Under the pieces are notes generated by a model. That model made no database searches. It was not told the origin of the DNA and saw nothing but the letters and a program-made list of their open reading frames with translations. A program made the position numbers and the translations under genes. A stretch of 64,000 bases of DNA from assembly GCA_963457665.1 (NCBI GenBank), contig OY735216.1:42443794-42507793 (forward strand). The letters run 5' to 3'. Numbering within the stretch: position 1 is the stretch's first letter; every line of letters begins with the position of its first letter. Positions 1 through 27,140 of the stretch are shown here, in pieces. Origin of the DNA: Thysanoteuthis rhombus (Eukaryota; Mollusca; Cephalopoda; Oegopsida; Thysanoteuthidae).

Positions 1-514
1 TTGAAATGAATTGAGATTTTTTTAAAACTTGAAACTTAGATATTCGAATTATTGAAAAAAAATATCACCCAATAAATTGCTTTAAGCTTTGTGCCGATCC
101 ATTCATAAATAACCCTGTCGTTCTTTGTATATTCTAATGATAATGATGACAATAATTATGATTTGATTGGACTTGTGCCTCATGATTGATGTCGCAATAG
201 CTGCAGATAAAAATATTTCACTCAAAGGAGTGGAGCATTGGGCTCAATTCCCCAAAAGTCATACCATATCGAACAATTGTACATCAAGAAAGACATGCAA
301 GTTATCCAAAATTCTGCATTTAAAAAATTCTGCACCTCGAACAAATCACATTTTTAAAAATGTACTTTCTGTCTGAAGGTTTTTGTTGAGGCTTGACAGC
401 CAACTTACTGATGGAAGAACTCGTATGCATACTGTGCCAACAATAATAATGATAATAATATAGAAATATATATATGCACTGGCATGATAGGCGAAAGAGA
501 GAAGAGATGATGGC

Positions 515-698
515 TGAAGACCTGAGGAGACTTATTGTCACTCAGCCTTCAGCAATGACCACTCGGCAACCGGTGTGAAACAGTAAACTGCAGTATTACT
601 GTGGCCAATGAGAACTATGAGAGAAGGGCTGGAGACTTGAGGAGACTTGCTGTCTCTCAAACTCCAGCGGTTACCACCAGGCAACTGGTGTGAGATTG
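515..698 (+). repeat. Tandem pair of dispersed ~114 bp repeat (family D)
   Basis: Two copies in line: 515-583 and 629-698 share ctgAGACcTGAGGAGACTT...GTGTGA with the same order. The second copy is matched exactly over 40 bases, in reverse, at 10975-11014. Further diverged pairs occur in reverse at 8196-8380 and 51285-51475. Confidence 0.7.
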
Positions 699-702
699 CG
701 AA

Positions 703-752
703 TAATAATAATAATAATGATAATAATGATAATAATAATAATGATTATAATA
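703..752. repeat. (AAT)n-rich microsatellite
   Basis: A run of aat/aatg trinucleotides directly after the family D repeat; the same association is seen at 10918-11106. Confidence 0.9.
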
Positions 753-839
753 ACAGTGGTGGTAGGGATGCTGAAATTTGAGTGAATGATATAACAGTAT
801 TATGGAGTTAAGCTAGGTATCGTGATTCACCGACGTTTT

Positions 840-1075
840 CGCACGTGACAGATCCGCAGATGGACCAACAAAATCAAAAAGTCAAAACAATCTATTGAGA
901 CACACGAATTGAGATTACTTTTTGAGCTGAACTATTTTGGGGAAATTAATTTGAAACTGTTGTTTAATTTGATAACGCAGGAACACATGAAGTTGAAACA
1001 ATTTGTTACAAAAAAATAGAATTATCATTTCAGTTCGCAGGTACTAGCTACAGTTTATTTCGCTCGATATTTCTA
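840..1075. repeat. Dispersed repeat copy, related to 52585-52800
   Basis: Shares in order: a GTCAAAACAATCTA(T/C)TGA-like block, a ttgagat block and GCAGGT(A/G)CTA-C(G)ACAGTTTA with the segment at 52585-52800, with many differences. The second copy is preceded by agttctacatggcgac, reminiscent of the leader next to a primer-binding site of an LTR element, but no coding part is visible. Confidence 0.45.
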
Positions 1076-1589
1076 TAGTCGTTAAGTAACTTAAATAAGT
1101 TTGGAAACAAACAATCACTGCAGAACAGAATACGCAATTATCTCCTAAGATTTATGTTCCTTGTCTTGAAAACCGATCGGGTTTCACACGAATAGTTTTC
1201 CGTGTCTGAGACTGAAATGGAGTTGGAGAGTCATCAAGTATAAAGAGCTGTCGTCGGTGTCGGCAATGGAGAGAACGGTTTTGCCAAGTAACTCACACTC
1301 TTGGAGCATCAATAAGCGACCAGATATTGCCCAGCGACGGTTTTGAAACTCAAATAAAATACCAAACCAGTCATTTGGACGTATGGGCAAATGTTTTGGG
1401 GTGTAATGGGGGTGGTTTCTTGGTCGGGAGAAAAAAGGGTCGTTTTTCTCCATAAATAAGATAAATGTCAAGCAAGCAAATTATTATTTTCATTTTTAAG
1501 AAAAAGGAAAATGAGTGCGTGAAACTTGTTTCAATGGTTTTCTTGTTTGTCGACGGACTCACGCGGCATATTTAGAAAGATTTTTTTTT

Positions 1590-1869
1590 TTGCATTTCTC
1601 ATTTACACTTTGTTTTCTTCTATTTTCTGTTTTTCTTCTTCTTCCATCTCCCATCCTTTCCTTATTTCTCTTTCCCCTTCTCTATCTCCTCCTTCTCTTT
1701 CTCTATCTCTCTCCCTCTCTCGTGTTTATTTTTCTCTTTTTCGTCTTCCTCTTTCTCTTTTTCCCTCCCTCTTTCGATATTTATTTCACTCTCTACACCT
1801 CTGTCTCTCCCATGCTCTTGATACTTACTAATCGTTGCTTATTACGGCGCCAAATAGGGGGAAATGGAT

Positions 1870-1908
<39 letters not shown>

Positions 1909-1910
1909 TT
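1590..1910. repeat. Polypyrimidine tract followed by (GA)n
   Basis: About 230 bases nearly all C/T on the plus strand (1590-1830), then (GA)n at 1868-1910. Open frames through the tract are low-complexity Phe/Leu/Ser and not genes. Such purine/pyrimidine-asymmetric DNA can adopt triplex forms, which is a general property and not evidence of function. Confidence 0.8.
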
Positions 1911-2032
1911 GCTCTAAATATCCCAAATGGAATGGACCTTCCTCAAAATCAGCATTCAATACATTTCACCTGTGTTCCAAAACTAAATTCTTGCAGATGA
2001 GCAACTATTTGAGTTTCTGAGTTGGTCGGATA

Positions 2033-2568
2033 ATTACCCAATTTCAGCAGCAGCAGGTTTTTAGCGTCTGTCGTTGGACATAGACCTTCCCAAGGGTTCA
2101 CCAAACATTTCTATCATGGGCATCACGGAGCCAATAGTTTCTGAACTTGTCTAGTTTGTCTCGCCAAATTATATTCTACGTCGAGCATCGTGATGTCCAA
2201 CAGTTGTCTGACATTCTTGCAACATGACCGGCCCATTGCCATTTGAGTTTTTTTAATAGTTTCTATGATGTCTCAGACACCTGTTCTTCTTTCCTAATAT
2301 ATCGTGCTGTCTTGTGATCTCTCCATGTGATGTTGAGTATGACTCTCTTGTGTGAACGTTGCATGGCTCTCAGTTCGAAGGTCAGTCTCTTGGTCAGGTT
2401 ATATGTTTCATCTCCATAGGTGCATATCTGGAGGATGCACTGGTTGTATACCCTTCCTCCAAGGTCCAATGGGATTATCTTGTTCTTGAAGGTTGGAGTT
2501 GGTCTGTCAAAGTCTTGCAATCCTAGATTGATTCTTTGCTTTATTTCTTCTTTTTCTGATGATTTCAT
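2033..2568 (-). mobile_element. RTE-type LINE fragment, 3' end of the reverse transcriptase ORF
   Basis: The minus-strand frame 2568-2263 carries the region past the catalytic palm (KRRINLGLQ-like, RVYNQCILQICTYGDETYNL, TFELRAMQRSHKR, ITWRDHKT, IRKEEQVSE). A second frame further down gives the QWAGHVARM-like block. The split frame marks it as a dead copy. Its 3' part matches 44698-45076. Confidence 0.8.
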
Positions 2569-3947
2569 GGAGATTCGTTGTCCTATGTAAATGTAGTGGA
2601 ATACTTTCTTCAGCTGATCGTTGTGTATTTGTCTTCAACGTGTTTGTTGGACATGATATTCGTTTTACTGAAACCAGACCAAATCGTGTTGTACCATTCT
2701 TCTAAGCGGAGAGCTTCTGCCTAACTTGAAATCGTCCTGACCTTTATTTGGGCTTGAGTTTGATCACTATGTTAGGGTACCGTTGACTAATACGCATCCC
2801 AGCTACCAGCTCAAATTATCTCCCTTTTACAACATGTCCTCCATTCTTGACTTTCATTTCAGGCGCAGATCCAAGGGGCGTCCAGTGGTCGGTACCTAAC
2901 CCGTCCACTGCCGGGGAAAATCTCAATCTTTTTTTTTTTTTCAATTTTGTAGATAGAGAAATCATATAAATCAAAAACCCAAATAATCCCAATTAAATTT
3001 GAACACGAGAATTTATTGTATCTATTGTCTAATTAGACACATGGATTGGAAAATAGAAATGTGGACCCTCTTTCACAGCTCAAAATCCTTGGTCTACCCA
3101 TGTTTTTCTCCCTCCTCTTTTTCTTTGTTTTTACTCTCAAGTTTGAAATGGACATCGACGTATCATTATTATTGTTCGATTATTATTCACTTTATTCTCG
3201 ATTTAATATGTTCTTTTAGTCACAACTTGAAACACCAATCTGACGTTGTTTTGTTCAGTTTGTCTTTTTTTACGAATGGAAGGGTACTGCATAAGATATC
3301 AAGGGTCGTAAAAACAATCTACTTATGTGTGTGTGTTTTCTGTAAAGTCTGCTGAAATCATAGTCGAATTTTCAAACTTACCCCCTACTTCGATATCACT
3401 GCACAATGTTTGCTCTGATTTCTGAGCTGGTAGTATCAGTATTAATAAAACAATTATTTCATTACTAGTTAATTTACTGCATATATGAAATATATGGACA
3501 CACATTGCATTTTATATATGAAGATAGTAGAAATATGCACTGCAGTGGGCTTGGAGAATAATATCATGTTGTCCACAAACGGATTTTTATTTCATTTTTT
3601 GTTTTCGTATTTATTGATTTTTATATTTTATTTATCATTGTTCATTTTCAGAATGTTGTGTATGTCAGTTACATGAAATAAATTATATTTTGCAACATCA
3701 GTTATGTAAAATAAATCCTTTTATATGTCAGTTACATGAATGAATTTCTAATTTATTACGTCATGCGTATCCCTTAGTCAGAAGACATCTGCAAATTGCT
3801 AATTATTAATATGTGGGGATCCATTTGTTTTGCTTTGTAAGATGAAGTATTGTAAATGATTTTTACTGAGATAAAGATATGTAGTAGTCAAATTTTGATG
3901 ATGATGATGTACGTCAACCTAATTTCATGATTTGTCTCCTTTGAAAG

Positions 3948-20158
<16,211 letters not shown>

Positions 20159-20224
20159 GAAATATGAACATTCTTATCCATTATTTTGAGATGAGGTATT
20201 AGCATTTAGGGAGTTTTTTGGACA

Positions 20225-20480
20225 TTCGAACTCATTCCTTTTTTTTTTCTTTTTTCTGTTAGTAACGCACCGTTTCGACCAATCCAATCTACGACCTTCC
20301 TCAGGTGTACTATTTGAGTCAATCAAATTCTGTTTGTTAGTGATATTTGATACTACTGGAAAGAAAGTCACCCTCTTTACACATGGATTGTATACCCGTT
20401 GAAAATCGTAAAATTGATTGGCCAAAATCCAGTTAACGAAAAAAATAAAACGATGAGTTCTAATGTCCGAAAAAAGCAGA
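20225..20480. repeat. Dispersed repeat (family F) downstream of SLC4
   Basis: Shares gta/ca-ACGCACCGTTTCG, CAATCCAATCTACG-CCTtCCT-AGG-GTACTAT with 37760-37835 and, more weakly, with 33330-33362. Minus-strand translations keep a similar string (TPEEGRRLDWSKRCV versus TPKESRRMDCPKRCV), suggesting an old coding element end. Confidence 0.5.
20444..20449 (+). terminator. Candidate polyadenylation signal of the SLC4 gene
   Basis: AATAAA on the plus strand about 286 bases after the stop codon. It sits inside a dispersed repeat, so its use is unproven. Confidence 0.35.
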
Positions 20481-20496
20481 AAGGACAACTCAAAAG

Positions 20497-20501
<5 letters not shown>

Positions 20502-20563
<62 letters not shown>
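20502..20563. repeat. (TA)n microsatellite
   Basis: About 62 bases of TA. Confidence 0.95.
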
Positions 20564-20566
<3 letters not shown>

Positions 20567-21078
20567 GAAAATAGTGGTCTTTCTTATATTTTTCAGATAG
20601 TTGTCTTGGTAAAGACGAGTTCAGAGAGAAACTATTTCGGAATAATGAAGATATTTAATTTCGAAAATTTGGGAAAAATGGAATTTATATTATTGTATAA
20701 TAACTTCAAATATTGTAAATAATACCAAAATGGAGGCAATATATTAGTAAAATAATCAGTAGATAAACGTACTCCCACTATCATGGCCTAAAGCCAGATT
20801 AGGAAAAAAAAAACTTAGTAAATATAACTATGTACATACATTACATGAAAAAGTGTGTACATATATATAAATATATATATATATATATACACACATGAAT
20901 ATAATATACATATATATGTACATATACATAAATATATATATTCGTGTGTATGTATGTATGTATACTAACACATACATAGAAATTATTTTATACATATAAC
21001 TAATACACAAATATATCATATCTGTACGCATGATATCTAAAATATATTATATATAATGTAACTATGAAGACATCATAT

Positions 21079-21109
<31 letters not shown>

Positions 21110-21259
21110 CTGAAATACATGATATGAATAAATTTCATCCATACATGATACATATATATATACGTATATATGATATATTTATTTATACACTTGAAATATA
21201 TTAGCTTCAGCAAAACGTTCGCTTGGCTTTCAAAGTAAAAGACATTTTCTTTTTATATT
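20564..21259. other. AT-rich intergenic DNA with short TA tracts
   Basis: Scattered atatac and atgtat runs at 20850-21190; no gene. Confidence 0.7.
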
Positions 21260-22239
21260 TACATTAACTTTATTGAAAATCACATTGGTCATTTTGCTCC
21301 ACTCTCGCCAATCATTTTTCGGGCAACTTCATAATTCCATCCTCCCAGAACTTTTTATCACTCTCAGCAAACAACTGTTCTAGATGGTTTTCGCAGTCTT
21401 CCTGGGAATTTTAATCTTATGAGATTTCTGTAAAAAAGGAAAAAAAAAAGGACAAATGGTTATCTGAAAGTACAATATCTTGAATACGACGGATGAGTGT
21501 ACACTTCACAGCCGAGCTGAAACAATTCTTTTCTGGACAACAAAGAAACGTGTGGTCTAGCGTCATCCAGATAGGATATTACGCAATTTCCGTTATTCAA
21601 TTGCGGACTGCTTCCGTTGATTGATTCCCTCAGTTGATCTAATTTGGAGCAGTACTTGTTCGAAACGATCGTTTGCTTCTCAGGGAGGAGCTTATAGAAG
21701 AGAACTCTCTTCCGATTCCATCATATACACAGCATCACCTTGTTTGGATGAAGATCGGCCTTTGGTACAGTTGGTTCATCTACTTTGCCACATCACCTCT
21801 TGCATTTCATGTTGTAATCTATACACTTTTCATCGCCTGTTCAACCAGAATTGCAGTCCGGTGGGTTTTGTCGCTTGAATTAGGAAGGAGCCATACATCT
21901 AAGTGACTGACTTAACCAAGCTGATGCAAATGGTTTCCAATGCTAAATTGGGATATTTTGAGTATGTTGGCTTTCTCCTACATCTTTCAATGTTGATTAT
22001 GCTCTAGTAATGTCTTGATTTGATTACTATCAACTGGCTGACTCTAACATGGAGAACCGTTCAGAGAGAAATTTTCCGGCGAAAATCTTCTCAAACCACT
22101 TTTGACACGTTAGGTCATTGTCAATATCTTCTCCGTAAGCTGCACAATCTTTTTTTTTTTTGCGTTTGAGTCTCATTTTTACCTTCGTTAAAATAAAAAA
22201 AAGCATGATATGCCGAAAATGTTGCTTATTTTCTTCCAT
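21260..22239 (-). pseudogene. Mariner-family transposase pseudogene, nearly full length
   Basis: Reading the minus strand from 22239: an N-terminal helix-turn-helix part (HFRHIMLFF, AAYGEDIDNDLTCQKWF), later KADLHPNKVMLCI, LLPEKQTIVSNKYCSKLDQL, the catalytic block LDDARPHVS, LGCEVYTHPSYSR, and the C-terminal block HLEQLFAESDKKFWEDGIMKLPEK. These lie in several frames with internal stops, so it is inactive. Mariner enzymes (about 345 residues) cut and paste DNA at TA sites using a DD34D triad; the Asp of the HPSYSRD motif is damaged here. Terminal inverted repeats were not located with confidence. Confidence 0.85.
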
Positions 22240-24884
22240 CTTCAATGTTAGAGTCATTAAGCAAAAGCACGCTGATTTTGACCAAAAGAATCTACGCTGA
22301 TATGACATGTCAAAATAAAATCGAAAGCAATATTTTTGACCGAAGTTAGCTAAAATTAAACCTAATGCCAGCTTACTATGAAAATGGAAGAATGGGCGGG
22401 GGGGGGGCACCAACTTAGAGGTATTATATATGATTTAGTACTAAAGGGAATCCAAAAGATGAAGGAATTTGACCCTGAGGGGAAATGGTTTCGTTTTAAA
22501 TAGTAATTTGTAAGTTTGCAAAGAAATCTAAAATATACACATGTTTCCAGCATTAAAATTGTATTCATAGCACCATTATTCGTTGGTTAAAAGATTTCTC
22601 TCTACTCTATATACCCGTACGTTCCCCTTTCAGGGTTATTGTGTAATTCATGAGAGAACGATTCTGTTTTTGATAACTTGAACTTGTTGAAACCGCTGAC
22701 CGAATGAAAGGATGCTGAATGTGCAGTAGGCTAAAGATCTGGAGAACATAGTACCAATACAGGAGACTCCTGTTATTTCGGCACTCTGGGATTTAAGAGT
22801 ACGAGTGGATTTTGTACGAAACCAAAAAGTACAGACAAAAACAAAAACTTTGACTATTTCACAGCCTGATGTCCATGCACAATTCTGCAATAAAATGAAT
22901 GAACTTTTAGACTATAGTCTTGCGAGAATATAAAAGCAAGCGTGCTGTCAGAATCAATGCTGTTACAACAAGAGTTTACGGTGGAAGAATATTCAATTTC
23001 AGCTTCATGGCTATTTTTCTGGAAGAAAAAAAAAAAAAGAAAAAAAAATGTCGCCGGTTGATTTCCTTGCAAACGTCTGTTTTAATGCGTCCTTCAATCA
23101 AGCCAATTGCTCATTTCAGCGCTGTTCACTTACAGTTCATTCAGATTGTAGCAATCAACCATAATGAACATTTTTAAAGATGCAAATAAAGACTGTATGA
23201 AGACAGTCACCTCTTTTCAACCATGAGATGTTATTCGAGATTAAACAAAGAATATGGAAATAAAATTTGGTCGCCTTTCCATGTATAAATTGATTTCTCT
23301 CACAAACAGTTTGGTTTTACGCCCAAGATATTAATTAGATCTGCTAAATCCTCTCGTGGGATATCTGCCCTGGTCTGCATTGAAAGCAGGAAGAATTTTT
23401 CAGATTTGATTTGTCCCTGGACACTTTTTCGAGACCGAGAAGGGGGAAAGAAAGAGAAAGAGAAATTCATATCAAGAAACTTGACTTGCCTAAGAATCAT
23501 CTTTGGGTCTGCTCTTCTTTTCCCCTATAAAGCTGGGTTCAACAATCTTTTTTTAGAAGTGGGCTAGGTTGGCAATGTTTTTTAGACTTCAAACAAAGTG
23601 CAACTATATATATGTAAGATGATACAATACAATATTTGATAATTCTGAACTGTATATTAGATGTTCCGTTATAAATAAGCATAAAATCTGAGACAATTCT
23701 TTTAGAGGTAGTGTGAAAATTAATTAAATTAATTAACGTAAGTGATTTTTCTAAGATAAAAGCTAAATCTGTTTTGTTTTTTTCTCCTATCATCAAAATG
23801 CAAATTTTAAGTTAAGGCCCACCTTTACGCAGATTTAGCGTGCTTCATCTTTTTAAAATGTCTTGGCCAATGCTGAAATTAATTGCCAGGGAAAAGATTT
23901 TCAAGTAGAATATTTTCTACCGGGAGGGCATTTGTGAGAGTCAGTTAACTTTCTCCTCTCTGCATTTCTTTCCGAAAGTCATTGGACTGCAGGTCGATCA
24001 CTTCTAATTGAATATTTGATAGGCCTCAAATGATCCATAAATCAACGATAAATACATGATTATTCTATACATAATGTTGAAGGAAAAATAAAACTGGCAG
24101 TTTCAGGGTCAAACTTCATTTTGATTGCAACTATTTCGGCCCCTATGCCGAATTTTAGAAAAGTGTTTTCCCTGCCCATCGATGGAAGTGTGTGCAAAAT
24201 TTAAAGTTTCTAAAATGAACGACGAGGGCCGAGAAGAAAAAAAAATAAATGGGAAATTAAAGTATATGCGAAAGCATCGTGTCTAAAAGATCTGATATTG
24301 GCATTTTACTTGTTTGACTTCCAGTACCTAAGCCAACTATTCACGAGTTTTTGTGTGCGTATCATTTCACGGAAGGAAAACAAAGTTAACTCTACATAGA
24401 GTTGGACAATAACTATAATTTAAGAATATATTCCATTAGGTCTGTAGACCTTCCTTTCTCGACTTCTGTTTTATGGCATGGAGTGTCATCATCCGTGAAT
24501 TATTTTTCTTTCCAAATAACCGTCAGTGACTAGAGGATTTGGAAATGTCCGTAGGCTCTTGCCAGATTAAGTGAAGCTTAATAAAGATCCATAATCCCAT
24601 AAGTATTTATGTTTACTAAACTTAGCTTAATCCAGCACGTGGCTTCACCTCACGCAAGGAACACATTGCGCAACGGCCAGTGGCTAAAGTCCGATTCCCC
24701 ACTGGCCTTTAAAAAGACCACATCGTCTAAAAAGACAGTCACCTCTTTCTGACCATGAAACTTTATTCAAAAATCAAATAGAGTATAAAATTTGGTCGGA
24801 CTCGCCATGTAATTGATTTACCATTCACATATTTTAGATCCTTTATCTTCCCTGATATTTATTAGATTTACTCATTAGAATCCA
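22240..24884. other. Intergenic, no gene recognised
   Basis: 22640-23180 and 42655-42770 share caagCCAATTGCTCATT.CAGC with the mariner remnant at 62078, suggesting diverged mariner pieces. 23300-24880 is plain AT-rich sequence with one partial duplicate (cagtcacctcttt.accatgaaac..ttattc at 23202 and 24735). Confidence 0.55.
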
Positions 24885-25113
24885 TTAAAAATCTCAAATG
24901 GCAGTGGGCTGGCCATGTTGCACGAATGGTGGACAACCGTTGGACATCACGACATGGATCCCCCGAAATCACATGAGCAACTGAGGCCGGCAGAATATTA
25001 GGAGAGACGAGCTAGACAAGTTCAGAAAGTACTGGCTCTGCGACGCCCATGATAGAGAAGTGCCGCGAATCCTGGGGAAGGTCTATGTCCAAAAACTGAT
25101 GATGATGATGATT
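24885..25113 (+). mobile_element. RTE-type LINE 3' end with TGA-repeat tail
   Basis: The plus strand encodes IKNLKWQWAGHVARMVDNRW then TSRHGSP and later frames with QFRKYWLCDAHDREV. It ends in tgatgatgatgatgat, the simple trinucleotide tail common for RTE elements. It is the reverse-orientation relative of 2033 and 44698. Confidence 0.8.
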
Positions 25114-26597
25114 AGATCTACTACATTCATTCGTTGGATATCTCGAATTTCATTGACAACACGCAGAAAATAAGCAAAATTTATTTGATGCAGTATGCTT
25201 TTGAAGATTGACAACTAATTGCCAAGCAACTGATAGGAATCTTAGATTTTATGAAAAGTAACTGAAATTACTTTGGTCACTTATTGTTATCCAAATGTAT
25301 CCAACTCCGTAACTAGAACTCGACCTGATGTCCATCAACCAACTTTAGGGATAGCATGATATTAATAGTCGTATGGTAAAGTTTAGCTATGATAGTAGTT
25401 CGCAGGCAAGAATAGCTAAACTAAATGGTGACCGTATATCAACATTATTTGAATGAAAGAATGTCTTGTAACAGAATTAACAAAGGCTTATGAAACTAGT
25501 AGATACAAGAGGTAGTTGTAGGAGTGCTAACATTAGAAAGTTTGATTAAAAAGGCATCCTTATATACGAATAGTGAATACGTAGTTTTGTGCTCCATGTA
25601 AGTTAATAGTTGAAATTTTGCTCAAAAACTGGTTTGGTTTACAGTTTTCATAGAAAGTTAAATTTTATTCACCTCCGTGTAATACACTAATAATAAAATA
25701 AGAAATTTTAAAAAATAAGGGCAGTGAAAATGAAATTCAATTCATAGTTTTACTTATATAAACAAAAAATATGAAAGATATGACCGTTTCAGCCTTTTGT
25801 TCTTTGAAATTCTTGACGTTAATTTTTTGTACACTTATAAAATGCATGTTTTGCTCAAACAACTCTGGAAATTATAGTCTAAAATAAGCTAGAGTGAAAT
25901 AATCTAAAGCCTGCGACTGGTCCTCCCTTCCGGGTGGGGGTTGGTAAAATGCAATTTTCAGGAAGAAAATGATAGGTTAAGCAAATATCTCCTCACACAC
26001 AACATTGGAGGTCATCCTATTTTCAACATGGTCTTCTGATCCGCACTATTTACTAACAGTCGTAAAGTGACTGCGGTAAAAGCAATTGAAATTAAGGTGA
26101 AATAAATACTAGTCCAAAAAATGTATGATAGTAATGAAAGACTGAATGTTTTTTCTCTCCTGCAATGGTTTGTTTTTCATTATCGCCTCGCCCCCCGCAT
26201 AATAATTAGCAATGTGTGCTGATACTATCACGCTAAGGGGATGCAACAAAAATGCTTAATTTAAAGAGAGGAAAAAAAAAATAAAAGGTAAAATTCACTT
26301 AGTCAACAGTAAGTCATTCTGTCGAGTAGATGATCAAGATAAGACAGTATAATTTATATATTTAATTATGCCTTTCTTGAATTCTCATTCTGGTACTGAT
26401 TTTAACTGGTGAGCGATGGTTTTAAGCTTTCCGAATCCCAATGTTATGCTCTTTTTAGACAAAGAACAGGTCTCCTCACCCCCTGCTCTACGTTTACACA
26501 CACTTGCGTGAGAATCCGATACGATAGACCGTGGTGCAATAATCACAAAAGCTATACTGATTTCCAAAGGGATCGTGAGAGGTTTTAGGCGCCTGCA
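25114..26597. other. Intergenic, nothing recognised
   Basis: AT-rich sequence without long frames, domains or clear repeats. Confidence 0.6.
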
Positions 26598-27140
26598 ATG
26601 AACTGCTGGAGACGGAAAAAAATGCGCCTGGTTCGGCAGTCAAGTATACTGTCAGATTCCGAAGCTTCGATATCGAGGCAGGAAGACAAGCTTACTTTGG
26701 GGGGGAGGGCTGGAGAGGCCAAAAGAGGACAGTTCGAGGGTAATTACTTCGGATTAAAACCTGCACCAGTGGAGCAGGTACTTAGTGAGAGCGAAGTAAT
26801 GTTGAGCGAACTTTCGGTATTTGATTGTCCTCCAGAAACAAACGTTCCTGAACACGAACCTAAGAAATTTATTGTAAAAGCAGCGTACGCCGTGGGTAGT
26901 CGCATAGGGCGCCATAAGCTAGGAGACGAATATCAGGAATCCGGAACGGGAAGGACTGGAACACACCAGAAAGTTTCCCGATGTGAAATCGGATTCTTCA
27001 GGGATATTTATACCCGTTTATTTTTGTTGAACTTGGGCGGTGGGGGGGGGGAGCCTTGTGAAACAAATGAAGTACTATCCTTTAAACTGTGGCGACATTT
27101 TGAGCGCCTGGAGCACCAACCCTGTATGGAAGGATGGTAG
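26598..27140 (+). CDS. Hypothetical 180-codon ORF, no recognised family
   Basis: An open frame starting MNCWRRKKMRLVRQSS and ending HQPCMEGW. It is noticeably richer in GC and CpG than its surroundings, which makes a 543-base open stretch less expected by chance in the local 65% AT background, yet it is also easier to keep open because stops are AT-rich. No signal peptide, membrane span or known motif; a GGGGG run comes from a G10 tract and could be unstable. No clear splice sites. It could be part of a first exon, a CpG-rich regulatory region, or a chance ORF. I cannot assign a function. Confidence 0.2.
   Translation: MNCWRRKKMRLVRQSSILSDSEASISRQEDKLTLGGRAGEAKRGQFEGNYFGLKPAPVEQVLSESEVMLSELSVFDCPPETNVPEHEPKKFIVKAAYAVGSRIGRHKLGDEYQESGTGRTGTHQKVSRCEIGFFRDIYTRLFLLNLGGGGGEPCETNEVLSFKLWRHFERLEHQPCMEGW

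Larger units (their letters stand above)
1..3947. other. Intron or upstream flank of the SLC4 gene, repeats only
   Basis: No SLC4 exon was found here although the first exon at 3948 needs one upstream, so this is probably the 3' end of a long intron. It holds a tandem pair of a short dispersed repeat (515-698), an AAT tract, an element shared with 52560-52800, a pyrimidine-rich then (GA)n stretch and an RTE fragment on the minus strand. The remainder is AT-rich DNA with nothing recognised. Confidence 0.6.

Noticed and set aside
1515..1871. Plus-strand ORFs of 101-118 codons in the pyrimidine tract
   Set aside because: Phe/Leu/Ser low-complexity translation of a C/T-only stretch; two overlapping frames are equally open.
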